This document shows, one piece after another, positions 17,359-24,608 of a stretch of 64,000 nucleotides of DNA. Position 1 is the first letter of the stretch. Each line of letters begins with the position of its first letter. The notes beneath the pieces were generated by a model that did not search any database, was not told the DNA's origin, and saw nothing but the letters and a program-made list of their open reading frames with translations. The stretch lies in assembly GCF_008630495.1 (NCBI RefSeq), contig NZ_VWOJ01000001.1:930001-994000 (forward strand). Reading direction: 5' to 3'. This DNA comes from Alkalicaulis satelles (GTDB lineage Bacteria; Pseudomonadota; Alphaproteobacteria; Caulobacterales; Maricaulaceae). A program made the translations under genes and the position numbers.

Positions 17359-17454
17359 TTTCGGAAATGCCAGATGCCAGGTGCACAGGAATAAGTGCTG
17401 CGCCTGAAGCCCCCTCTCCCCCATGGACATGGGGGAGAGGTAAGGTGAGGGGGC
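17359..17454 (+). repeat. Type B composite repeat, shorter copy B2
   Basis: Begins with TTTCGGAAATGCC and contains the CCCCCATGGACATGGGGG hairpin and GAGAGGTAAGGTGAGGGGGC end of the type B unit; the first third of the full unit is absent. It sits between type D copy D1 and type A copy A3. Confidence 0.8.
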
Positions 17455-17488
17455 GCAGGCGATCACCTCGCCCAAGCCTCTCAACCTG

Positions 17489-17558
17489 CGTTTCCCCGGC
17501 GCAAGCCGGGGTCCAGGATAACCGTTGGTCTGGATCCCGGCTTGCGCCGGGAAAACGC
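17489..17558 (+). repeat. Type A double-hairpin repeat, copy A3
   Basis: Same 70-base architecture as the copy at 15084 and in the same orientation, with GCAAGC/GCTTGC in the loops in place of GAAAGC/GCTTTC. It lies about 90 bases beyond the stop of the secreted non-GTA gene. Confidence 0.9.
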
Positions 17559-17647
17559 CAAGGGGGGATGTATGGAAAGACACTTTTAGAAGCCGGCGCC
17601 CTTGTCTCCCCCCCCACATCCAACCACCTCAGCCGCGCCGTCCCGTA

Positions 17648-18190
17648 CTAGGGCTGGGCCGCCGCCCTGCCCGCCGCGACCACAATCCCGGCGACGCAGG
17701 ACATGTAAGCCCCTCGCGTGGAGGCTGGCAGGGCGGGCAGATGGGTGAAGCGCCACACCGCGCGCGGCTCGGCGCCGGACGGATCAATCAGCGAGAAGTC
17801 GCCCGGCGTGTCAAAACCCGCCCTGATCAAGCCCATCTCCCGGTTCGACACGCGGATAAACGCCATGTCCTGCCCCGCCGCCTCATTCTTGACCATGCGG
17901 GCCGGGCGCTCGTCGCCATTGGGCAGGCCCAGCACCACGTCAGCGCCCGAGGCGAGCTCAGCCACGCCTGCGCCGAGCACCACGAGCGTGTTATCACGCT
18001 GGGCGCCGCGGCGGCTGACCATCAGGGTGAGCTGATTGCGTCCGCCCAAACGCGAATTCCACTGATAGGCGCAGGATTCGCCCTGTGTCTCTTCATAGGT
18101 CCAGCCTGGCGCCTGCGCCTGCGCCCCGCCGCTCAGGCCCGGCGCCGCCAGCGCCGCCGCCAGAGCGGCTGTCATGATCTGGAGCTTCAT
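17648..18190 (-). CDS. Secreted protein of unknown function inside the GTA cluster
   Basis: This 180-residue protein has a clear signal peptide (MKLQIMTAALAAALAAPG..., cleavage after AQA near residue 26). The mature part has two cysteines (in ESCAYQW and YMSCVAG) that could pair, and strands such as NQLTLMVSRRG and DVVLGLPNGD. I do not recognise the family. The ATG at 18190 follows AGGAGG; the longer frame to 18331 lacks a signal peptide at its start and is rejected. It lies between g9 and g10, where RcGTA has no gene, and has ordinary GC-rich composition. It faces repeats downstream. It may have ridden in with rearrangement of the cluster, or have been adopted by it; nothing in the sequence decides this. 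Confidence 0.75.
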   Translation of the reverse strand: MKLQIMTAALAAALAAPGLSGGAQAQAPGWTYEETQGESCAYQWNSRLGGRNQLTLMVSRRGAQRDNTLVVLGAGVAELASGADVVLGLPNGDERPARMVKNEAAGQDMAFIRVSNREMGLIRAGFDTPGDFSLIDPSGAEPRAVWRFTHLPALPASTRGAYMSCVAGIVVAAGRAAAQP

Positions 18191-18263
18191 GGATGCATCC
18201 TCCTGTCCTGGATGGCGCCAGACTAGTCCCTTCGCACGTGCACGGCGCCCCCTGAACAGGGGA

Positions 18264-18680
18264 TTAGTCCGGCGCAAAACTGATCTCTCCGGCCGAGGCC
18301 AGCGAGAGCGAATAGGCCGCCTCGCCATCATGGCGCCCGGAATATTCCAGCGCGGTGACCAGGAACGGCCCCTCCAGCGCGCCGAAGCCGGGGATGATCA
18401 GGCGCCAGTCGCGCCTGTCCTGGGCGAAGAACACCGCGCGCACCGTCTCGTCGGCGGCGCTGTCGACGAACACGCCCGCCCCGCTCACCGCCGCCGAGCG
18501 CACCCCGGCCCCGCCCAACAGCTCGCGCCAGCGCCCCGGGCTCTCGCCATGGGTGGCGTCAATGGCGCGCGCATTGAGCGAGATCGCCCGCGCCCGCAAG
18601 CCCGCCACGGCGGCGAAGCCTTGCGGCGCGCCGCCATCGCCGATTTTCAGCAATATGTCCCGTCCCGCTTGAGCGGCCAT
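18264..18680 (-). CDS. GTA major tail protein, TP901-1 type (RcGTA g9 homologue)
   Basis: This 138-residue tail tube protein builds the GTA tail by stacking hexameric rings. Family features are MAAQAGRDILLKIGDG at the N-terminus, FAAVAGLRARAISLN, and the C-terminal strand LEYSGRHDGEAAYSLSLASAG. The length is as in other GTAs. AGGAGAG lies upstream of the ATG. It is separated from g8 by an intruding AT-rich gene and a terminator-like hairpin, so unless transcription reads through, it may need its own promoter. Confidence 0.92.
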   Translation of the reverse strand: MAAQAGRDILLKIGDGGAPQGFAAVAGLRARAISLNARAIDATHGESPGRWRELLGGAGVRSAAVSGAGVFVDSAADETVRAVFFAQDRRDWRLIIPGFGALEGPFLVTALEYSGRHDGEAAYSLSLASAGEISFAPD

Positions 18681-18710
18681 GAGGGTCTCTCCTGTGATGT
18701 GAAGCCAAGA

Positions 18711-18739
18711 AAAAAGCCGCCCGGCGAGGGGCGGCTTTT
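18711..18739. terminator. Bidirectional intrinsic terminator between g9 and the DUF4760-like gene
   Basis: AAAAAAGCCGCCC-GGCGAG-GGGCGGCTTTT forms an 8-pair GC-rich stem flanked by A-run and T-run, so it reads as a terminator on both strands. On the minus strand it comes right after the AT-rich gene and before g9, in the middle of the GTA operon. Confidence 0.8.
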
Positions 18740-18760
18740 GGAGTGGGACTGGCCAACGAC

Positions 18761-19303
18761 CTACTGACCAGATCTACTATGCATTCTGAATTTCGGCTTC
18801 TGTTTTTCACTAGCCCATTTATAAGCCAAATGCTCGAAGTCTTCAAATAAATTTTCTGCTTCAAGATTTGATCTGTAATCGTAAACCGTATGCTGAAAAT
18901 CTAACCAATCTGCAATATACGATTGCGAACAATAATCTCGAATTATTTCTTCCGAAAGCCACTTTTTTCTTATTCCCAACGCCAGCGACTCATAAAAATT
19001 AAATAGCGCCTTGAGTGTTCTGGCTGCATTATGTGCCTCACTATCTTTTATGAATCTAAAAACTTCAATTTCTTTTACTGTCATGTCTTTTAATCCGCGC
19101 GCTTCAATCTCACCTCTCAATTCTCGGAACTGATCAATAATATCAGCCACATATTGATCAGAGCTCATCTTTGAAATCATAAGTATAGAGGTGTCAACAA
19201 CGTGTCTACGTCGAGCATGAAAATATGCTGCCCAGCCAGCTATAGCTGTAAGCATTGAAAAAAGTGCAATGAATATGGGCGCGTAGCCAGCGGCTTGTGC
19301 CAA
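18761..19303 (-). CDS. DUF4760-like membrane-anchored protein, AT-rich, inserted in the GTA cluster
   Basis: This 180-residue protein has one N-terminal transmembrane helix (about residues 7-27, YAPIFIALFSMLTAIAGW) and a helical cytoplasmic domain with FRFIKDSEAHNAARTL and ALFNFYESLALGIRKKW, which fits DUF4760-type proteins of unknown function. It begins with TTG at 19303, preceded by AAGGGGGAG at good spacing. Composition is sharply different from its neighbours: 18841-18900 is 30% G+C by hand count, against roughly 70% around it. That and its position between g9 and g8 mark it as recently acquired. Small membrane proteins of this type sometimes serve phage exclusion, which is speculation here. 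No transposase or integrase is visible beside it. Confidence 0.75.
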   Translation of the reverse strand: MAQAAGYAPIFIALFSMLTAIAGWAAYFHARRRHVVDTSILMISKMSSDQYVADIIDQFRELRGEIEARGLKDMTVKEIEVFRFIKDSEAHNAARTLKALFNFYESLALGIRKKWLSEEIIRDYCSQSYIADWLDFQHTVYDYRSNLEAENLFEDFEHLAYKWASEKQKPKFRMHSRSGQ

Positions 19304-19368
19304 GTTCGTTTCTCCCCCTTAAAGTGCAAAATTATCCCACCTCAAAATGCACAAACGATCAATACCCC

Positions 19369-19770
19369 CTACCCCTCCAACAGCGCCCGCAGGCGCACGA
19401 GCCCCTGCACGATGCGGGCGTCACTGGTGGCGAAGCGGTCGGTATAGACGACCTGGCACAGGACGCAGCGATGGGGCGGGTCGAGCGCCAGGGGCGCATT
19501 GTGGAGCGCGGCGCGGATGGCGGCCAGGGCGCCGGCGAGGCGGTCTGCATCATCGCGCCGGGCGTAGATCTGCACGGTGAGGCGGTGATCGATCAGGTCC
19601 GCGCCCGCCCCGCCCGCCGGCGTGCTGGCGGCGCGGCCCAGCTGGGCGAAGGGATAGGCCGTCCCGCCCGGGGCGATGGCATGCACCCGCCCGCCCAGAA
19701 CCGCGCTCACGCTTGAATCAGCCTTGAGGCGCGCCAGCACCGCTTCGGCAAAGGCGGTTTCCGCACTCAT
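19369..19770 (-). CDS. GTA tail terminator protein, DUF3168 (RcGTA g8 homologue)
   Basis: This 133-residue DUF3168 protein is the tail terminator that caps the tail tube and connects it to the head. Family signs are FAEAVLARLKADSSVSAVLGGRV, AYPFAQLG and DLIDHRLTVQIYARRDD, followed by the late RIVQGLVRLRALLEG helix/strand. The ATG overlaps the end of g6 by four bases, leaving no room for a g7 gene between them. Confidence 0.92.
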   Translation of the reverse strand: MSAETAFAEAVLARLKADSSVSAVLGGRVHAIAPGGTAYPFAQLGRAASTPAGGAGADLIDHRLTVQIYARRDDADRLAGALAAIRAALHNAPLALDPPHRCVLCQVVYTDRFATSDARIVQGLVRLRALLEG

Positions 19771-20363
19771 AGCCTGATGCTCCGATAGGGGCGGATGAGA
19801 TGGGCCACGCCCTCGGGCAGGCCCGCCTCGCCGCGCCGGGCTTCGGGCGCGTGGCGCCCGCCATAACTCTCCGAAACCAGGCGCAGCACCGCCTCGCGCA
19901 AGGGGGCGGGCACATCGTCCGGCTCGGCGCCGTAACCGGCGGTGAAATCGATCTCGATCCCGCCTGCGCGCCGTCCCGGGCGCGGCAGGGCGTAAGGCGC
20001 CAGCGGGATGATGCGGCCCGGATCGGTCCCGGTCTCCACCCGGTATTCATCCGGGCTCCACGCTTTCGCGGCGCCCTGCGCGTCATAGATGCGCACCGCC
20101 TCCACGCTGATCAGCGGCCCGGCGGCCACACGCACCGCGCCCGACAGAAAGGACACGCGCGAGGCGGGCCAGGCGTCCAGCGTCTCGCGAAAGCTGCGCG
20201 CGATCAGCACCCGCCCGGTGAGATGCTCGACGCGCGCGCAGGCCGCGTCCAGCAGGGCGGCGATCAGTTCGTCCTCGTCCTCATGACCCACGCGCAGCCA
20301 GCTGCGCGCTTCAGCCACGCTGACCGGCCCGGCGCCCGCCGGCGCCAGCTCCACAAGCGCCAT
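19767..20363 (-). CDS. GTA head-tail connector/adaptor protein (RcGTA g6 homologue)
   Basis: This 198-residue protein resembles the phiE125 gp8/HK97 gp6-type head-tail adaptor that docks on the portal ring. The N-terminal VSVAEARSWLRVGHEDEDELIAALLDAA helices and the FRETLDAWP and IEIDFTAGYGAEPDDVP stretches are the family signature. The ATG at 20363 follows GAAAGGA; the longer frame to 20564 runs into repeat DNA. It is followed immediately by g8, without the head-closure protein g7 that separates them in RcGTA. Confidence 0.92.
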   Translation of the reverse strand: MALVELAPAGAGPVSVAEARSWLRVGHEDEDELIAALLDAACARVEHLTGRVLIARSFRETLDAWPASRVSFLSGAVRVAAGPLISVEAVRIYDAQGAAKAWSPDEYRVETGTDPGRIIPLAPYALPRPGRRAGGIEIDFTAGYGAEPDDVPAPLREAVLRLVSESYGGRHAPEARRGEAGLPEGVAHLIRPYRSIRL

Positions 20364-20446
20364 GGCGCATCCTTTCGTGAGGTTTTTTGGGGGGTGGTTT
20401 GGGCTGGGGGTGCGGGAGATGATCTGAACCCAAGCCCCCTCCCCCG

Positions 20447-20516
20447 CGTTTCCCCGGCGAAAGCCGGGGCCCAGATTAACCGTGGGTCTGGGTCCCGGCT
20501 TTCGCCGGGAAAACGC
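20447..20516 (+). repeat. Type A double-hairpin repeat, copy A4
   Basis: Same architecture and orientation as A1. With B3, A5 and C2 it forms a composite in the same order and nearly the same spacing as A1-B1-A2-C1 at 15084-15533. Confidence 0.9.
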
Positions 20517-20561
20517 CAAGGGGGGAAGGACGGGGAAAAGAAGCTTCAGACGCAGGCACCG

Positions 20562-20716
20562 CACCCCTCACCCTACCCTCTCCCCTCAGGGAGGGGAGAG
20601 GAGGCTTTGACGCTGCGTATTTTCGGAAATGCCTGATCCCAAGCCCAAAGGATAAAGTACGGCTTGGATGCCCCCTCTCCCCCATGGACATGGGGGAGAG
20701 GATAAAGGTGAGGGGG
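20562..20716 (+). repeat. Type B composite repeat, copy B3
   Basis: A 155-base unit closely matching 15196-15351 along its whole length, including both hairpins and the TCGGAAA...GCCTGATCCCAA middle. It ends with GATAAAGGTGAGGGGG, a small variation from copy B1. Confidence 0.88.
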
Positions 20717-20750
20717 TGCGGTGGATCACCTGAACGCCGCCCCTCCTCCG

Positions 20751-20821
20751 CGTTTCCCCGTCGAAAGACGGGGCCCAGTTGCGCCGGAGATTCTGGGTCC
20801 CGTCTTTCGCCGGGAAAACGC
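20751..20821 (+). repeat. Type A double-hairpin repeat, copy A5
   Basis: Same element with GTCGAAAGAC in the left stem and the matching GTCTTTCGCC in the right arm, again keeping base pairing. The spacer between arms is GTTGCGCCGGAGATT, unlike the other copies. Confidence 0.88.
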
Positions 20822-20866
20822 ATGGGGGAGATGGAGTGAGAACTCTTCAAACGCTGGCCGCGACCT

Positions 20867-20896
20867 CTTTCCTCCCCCGCAAGCGGGGGAGGAAAG
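20867..20896. repeat. Type C hairpin, copy C2
   Basis: CTTTCCTCCCCCGC-AA-GCGGGGGAGGAAAG, a perfect 14-base inverted repeat 17 bases beyond the stop of the major capsid gene, matching copy C1 (which follows g12). Confidence 0.85.
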
Positions 20897-20913
20897 ACAA
20901 TGCTCGACGCCCC

Positions 20914-22131
20914 CTACTCCGCGGCGAACTTCAAGAGCTTGATGGCGTTGAAGTCCTGGACGCCGCCGCCGACACGGCGGGTGGTGTAGAACAGGACATA
21001 GGGCTTGGCCGAATAGGGATCGCGCAGGATCTGCACGCCCTGGCGGTCGACGATGAGATAGCCGCGCTCGAAATCGCCGAACGCAATCGCGCATTCGCCC
21101 GCTGCGATATCGGGCATGTCCTCGGCCTCGGTGACGCGGTAGCCCATCAGCGTGGCCGGCTGGCCGGCGGCAAGGCCCGGCTGCCAGATATAATTGCCCT
21201 CTGAGTCCTTGAACTTGCGCACCACGCTGACGCTCGCCTTGTTCATGACAAAGCGCGCATTGGCCCGGTAGGCGGCGGCGGGGGCGTAGATCAGGTCGAT
21301 GAGCACATCCACCGGGTCTTCGGCCGGGAAGGCGCCCGCCGCGCCGGTGGCCACGAAGCCGATCTCGCCCCAGGCGTTCTGGCCCTCTTCTTCCCTGGGA
21401 TAGGACAGGAAGCCGCGCGGCTTGTTGACGCCGTCGCCATTGACGAAGGCGGCCCCTTCGGCCGCGGCGAACACGTCGCGCACCTCGTCGGCCAGCCATT
21501 CGTCCAGATTGACCATGGCGTCATCGAGCAAGGTGGGCGTGGCCGCGGGCATGGCGTAGAGCTCGGCGGCGGGAAACTCGATCAGCGCCAGGGTGGAGGT
21601 GTCGGTCTCGGGCCGCGCGGCGGTTTCGGCGACCCAGCCTGCGCTGGCGCCGCCCAGGCTCACCGGCTTCTTGAACACGCCCGATGCGCTCTGGCGCACG
21701 CTGGCGATGGCGCGGATGGGGCTGGCCTCGCGCACCTTGGCGGTGATCATGGCCTCGATTTCCGGCGGGGCGACATGGCCGCCATCGGCGGGCGAGCCGC
21801 CGGACAGCGCCTTGGCTTCCACCAGGCGCGCGCCGTCTCCGCTGCGCAGGAAATGGGCAAACGCCGCCTTGGCCTCGCTGGGCGCCTCACCGCTTAAGGA
21901 AGGCCGCCCGGCCTCCAGCGCCAGCCGGTCCAGCCGGCCTTGCGCGCGGTGCAGGGCGGTGTCGATGCGGTTGATCTTCTCCTCCAGCAGCGGATCGGCG
22001 CTGCGCTTGGTCTCGATCTCCTTCAGACGCGCATCATTGGCCTGCTTGAAGCTTTCAAAGGCGGTGAGCAATTCATGCATCGCCGCGCGGGTCTTGCCGC
22101 CGGACGCGGCCATTTTGGTCTCCCGGGTCAT
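20914..22131 (-). CDS. GTA major capsid protein, HK97 fold (RcGTA g5 homologue)
   Basis: This 405-residue HK97-type major capsid protein builds the GTA head. About the first 110 residues form a charged helical scaffolding-like segment (EETKRSADPLLEEKINRID type), which the g4 protease would remove. The capsid fold follows, with DGGHVAPPEIEAMI, LLDDAMVNLDEWLADEV (spine helix), AAFVNGDGVNKPRGFL and the C-terminal DFERGYLIVDRQG and YVLFYTTRRVGG strands. AAAGGA precedes the ATG. The gene is complete and in frame, and it precedes a 550-base gap filled with repeats. Confidence 0.95.
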   Translation of the reverse strand: MTRETKMAASGGKTRAAMHELLTAFESFKQANDARLKEIETKRSADPLLEEKINRIDTALHRAQGRLDRLALEAGRPSLSGEAPSEAKAAFAHFLRSGDGARLVEAKALSGGSPADGGHVAPPEIEAMITAKVREASPIRAIASVRQSASGVFKKPVSLGGASAGWVAETAARPETDTSTLALIEFPAAELYAMPAATPTLLDDAMVNLDEWLADEVRDVFAAAEGAAFVNGDGVNKPRGFLSYPREEEGQNAWGEIGFVATGAAGAFPAEDPVDVLIDLIYAPAAAYRANARFVMNKASVSVVRKFKDSEGNYIWQPGLAAGQPATLMGYRVTEAEDMPDIAAGECAIAFGDFERGYLIVDRQGVQILRDPYSAKPYVLFYTTRRVGGGVQDFNAIKLLKFAAE

Positions 22132-22168
22132 GGGGATCCTTTCATGTGTGAAGTTTACAGGAAGAAGG

Positions 22169-22636
22169 TCAGGCGGCGGCGCGGGCGCGCACGGCGCCCG
22201 GCCCGGCCAGCACGCTCAGACGCGCGCCGGCCAGCATGGGGAAGGTGACGATGGACACCTCCCACAGATCAATCTCGAGCAGCTCGCGCCCGCCGCCGGG
22301 GCGCGGCCTGGAGTGACGCGTGCGAAACCCGATGGACAGCCCGTCCACCGCCCCGTTGCGCACCAGGGACAGCGCCGCGCGCCCGCGCGGGGCGTCGCCC
22401 ATCAGCCGTCCGCGCACATACAGGCCGCGCCCATCCTCGGTGATGGCGTCCCACACGCCCACCGGCTCGCCGGCATCATGCTGGAACAGCATGCGCACCC
22501 CCGCCGCCCCGCGCCGGGCCAGGCTGGCCGCAAACGCGCCGCGGCGCACGATGTCGCCGCCATGGTCGGCCTCATCAAACAGGCTGGCATAGCCGGCCAT
22601 CTCGAGCATGACGCCCGAGCCGTCCTGCGCTGGCAT
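22169..22636 (-). CDS. GTA HK97-family prohead protease (RcGTA g4 homologue)
   Basis: This is a serine protease of the HK97 prohead family (155 residues) that removes the capsid N-terminal segment during head maturation. The catalytic-type residues are in FQHDAGEPVGVW (histidine) and GAVDGLSIGFRTRHS (serine). WEVSIVTFPM near the C-terminus is highly conserved. Two in-frame ATGs lie at 22642 and 22636; the AGGAG box abuts the first and stands six bases from the second, so 22636 is preferred. It is followed 38 bases later by the capsid gene. Confidence 0.92.
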   Translation of the reverse strand: MPAQDGSGVMLEMAGYASLFDEADHGGDIVRRGAFAASLARRGAAGVRMLFQHDAGEPVGVWDAITEDGRGLYVRGRLMGDAPRGRAALSLVRNGAVDGLSIGFRTRHSRPRPGGGRELLEIDLWEVSIVTFPMLAGARLSVLAGPGAVRARAAA

Positions 22637-22683
22637 GCGCATCTCCTTTGTATGTGAAGTTTGGGGGGTGCTAACCCATCCTG

Positions 22684-22803
22684 CTTTCCCGGAATGGGCG
22701 CAGCCCATATCCGGGACCCATCCCCCAAGGTTTCGAGCCGCCTCAGCGGTTGCCGATGACCGGTGGATGGGTCCCGGATCGGCTTCGCCGTCCGGGAAGG
22801 CAG
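22684..22803 (+). repeat. Type D repeat, copy D2
   Basis: Second copy of the unit at 17215-17337: CTTTCCCGGAATGGGCG, GCCCATATCCGGGACCCATC, then the opposing GGTGGATGGGTCCCGG and TCCGGGAAGGCAGG. It fills most of the g4-g3.5 gap. Confidence 0.85.
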
Positions 22804-22849
22804 GTGTTGGTGGTTTTCCCTGCCACTCGATGGCGGGAGGGGCTGCCCC

Positions 22850-23107
22850 CTAGCCGCCCTCATCGAGCTTGCGTTCAATGCGGGTGATCGCCGCGCGGGT
22901 GTAGGCGCTGTGTTCTTCCAGGCGGGCGAGGCGTTCATTGACGCTGTCGGCGGCGGCGGCGCGGGTTTCCAGCTGGGCGAGGCGTTCGCGCACGCCGCCC
23001 GCCCACATCAGCGCGCTGGCGGTCTGCAGGGCGAGCGCCACGGCGACGCCCAGCGTCAGGGTGCGGTCCACGCGCCAGGGCTCGCGCGCAAAAGCAGGCG
23101 CTTTCAT
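22850..23107 (-). CDS. Small GTA membrane/coiled-coil protein (RcGTA g3.5 position)
   Basis: This 85-residue protein occupies the position of RcGTA g3.5 between portal and protease. It has one hydrophobic segment (LTLGVAVALALQTASALMWAGG, about residues 16-37) followed by a heptad-like helix (RERLAQLETRAAAADSVNERLARLEEH). Its ATG overlaps the end of the portal gene by four bases. The role is unknown even in the well-studied GTAs; identity is from position and shape rather than from clear sequence motifs. Confidence 0.8.
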   Translation of the reverse strand: MKAPAFAREPWRVDRTLTLGVAVALALQTASALMWAGGVRERLAQLETRAAAADSVNERLARLEEHSAYTRAAITRIERKLDEGG

Positions 23108-24252
23108 GGGCGGCGCTCCTCATCCAGGCCCAGCAGGGCGCGTTTCTCGTCATCGGACAGGAAACCCGCCGCGTTCACCCGCGCCCAGCGCGCGCTGCGC
23201 TCCTCGGACAGGGCCGGCAGGGCGTCCTCGTCAGGCTCGATCACGAACCCCTCGCCCAGCCAGGGCGCCAGCCAGGCGGTGAGCGCGCTGGCGGTCTTGC
23301 GCGCCAGCGGCAGCACGGTCTGGCGGTAGAAGGCCAGGTTCGCCTCACGATAGTTCGCATATGTATTATCGCCGGGCAGGCCGAGGATCATGGGCGGGGC
23401 GCCAAACGCCAGCGCGATCTCGCGCGCGGCCTCGCGCCTGGCCTCGATGAAGTCCATCTCGGCGGGCGAATGTCCCATGGGCTTCCAGTCCAGCCCGCCC
23501 TCCAGCAGCAGAGGCCGCCCGGCATTGGCCGGTCCGGAATACAGCCCTTCCAGCTCGTCCTTCAGGCGGGCGTATTGCGCCTCGCTCAGGCGGCCATCCC
23601 CGCCCTCGCGCCCCGTCACCACCAGCGCGCCCGAGGGCCGGGCGGCGTTGTCCAAGAGCGCCTTGGCCCATGTCCCGCCGGCATTGTGCACGTCCACGGC
23701 GCGCGCCGCCGCCTCCATGGGCGACTGGCCGTAATGATCGTCCAGCGGATTGAAGAGCTTCATGTGAAGCAGCGCGCTGCGCCCGCTGGCCCGGTCGCGG
23801 GCGAACACCCGCGCCTCACCGCCCAGCCGGTATTCCCACCCGTCCGCCCAGCCCTTGGGGCCGGTGAGGACGCGCATGCGGTCCGGGCGCAGGGCGTAGA
23901 GCGCATGCGGCCCCTCCGCCCCGCCCGCCAGCTCCAGATAGGCGTCGCCGGCCACTTGCAGATGGCCGTGAAACGTTTCGAACAGTTCGGCCCGGCACTG
24001 GTCCGGATTGGGCCGCGCCAACAGCGCGCGCACGGCCTGCGCCCCCGGCCCCTCGCCGCCCACCCGCAGGGGACAGGCCGCCGCGGCCTCGGCGATCAGG
24101 CGCACGCAGCGATGGGCGATGGCGTTGCGCCCATAGCCCTCGCGCGCGAACGCGCCATAGGTGCGCGCGCTCCAGGCCGCGCACGGCCCCAGCGACACCG
24201 TCCAGCGCCCCCCGGCCGCCTTGGCGTCCAGGCCCAGAAGTTTCTTCAGCAT
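23104..24252 (-). CDS. GTA portal protein (RcGTA g3 homologue)
   Basis: This 382-residue HK97-type portal protein forms the dodecameric ring through which DNA is packaged. Typical stretches are YGRNAIAHRCVRLIAEAAA, LARPNPDQCRAELFE, GDAYLELAGG, YALRPDRM, HMKLFNPLDDHYGQSPMEAAA and the C-terminal LGLPGDNTYANYREANLAFYRQT with GLDEERRP. The ATG at 24252 has AAGGA upstream. The longer frame to 24501 reads through repeat DNA and is not protein-like. It is preceded by a 356-base gap holding repeats, then the terminase. Confidence 0.95.
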   Translation of the reverse strand: MLKKLLGLDAKAAGGRWTVSLGPCAAWSARTYGAFAREGYGRNAIAHRCVRLIAEAAAACPLRVGGEGPGAQAVRALLARPNPDQCRAELFETFHGHLQVAGDAYLELAGGAEGPHALYALRPDRMRVLTGPKGWADGWEYRLGGEARVFARDRASGRSALLHMKLFNPLDDHYGQSPMEAAARAVDVHNAGGTWAKALLDNAARPSGALVVTGREGGDGRLSEAQYARLKDELEGLYSGPANAGRPLLLEGGLDWKPMGHSPAEMDFIEARREAAREIALAFGAPPMILGLPGDNTYANYREANLAFYRQTVLPLARKTASALTAWLAPWLGEGFVIEPDEDALPALSEERSARWARVNAAGFLSDDEKRALLGLDEERRP

Positions 24253-24307
24253 GAGAGGGTCCTTTTTGTGTTGGGGGGCGTTGAGTTTGCACAGAGCCCT
24301 CAACCTG

Positions 24308-24377
24308 CGTTTCCCCGGCGCAAGCCGGGGCCCAGGAGAGCCGTTGGTCTGGATCCCGGCTTGCGCCGGGAAAACGC
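24308..24377 (+). repeat. Type A double-hairpin repeat, copy A6
   Basis: Same architecture and orientation as A1-A5, with GCAAGC and GCTTGC loops. It lies in the terminase-portal gap of the GTA cluster. Confidence 0.9.
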
Positions 24378-24424
24378 ATGGGGGGATGGGGATGCGGAGA
24401 AAAACTTCAGACGCGGGCGCCATC

Positions 24425-24578
24425 CCCTTTCCTCCCCCGTTTACGGGGGAGGTGTCAGCGCAGCTGACGGAGGGGGGGTGCGGCGGTTCAGGCAGGCGCA
24501 AAGGTTTGAAGCGCAGCTTCCCCCCTCCGTCTGACGCTCCGCGTCATCCACCTCCCCCGCAGGCGGGGGAGGAAAGAG
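24425..24578. repeat. Long imperfect inverted repeat with type C hairpins at both ends
   Basis: Both ends carry a type C-like hairpin (CCTCCCCCGTTTACGGGGGAGG at 24431-24452 and CCTCCCCCGCAGGCGGGGGAGG at 24551-24572). Between them GTCAGCGCAGCTGACGGAGG opposes CCTCCGTCTGACGCTCC, so the unit can also fold as one large stem. It lies 31 bases beyond the terminase stop. Confidence 0.8.
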
Positions 24579-24608
24579 GGCAGCCCCGCTTTGCTATCCC
24601 AAAACCCC

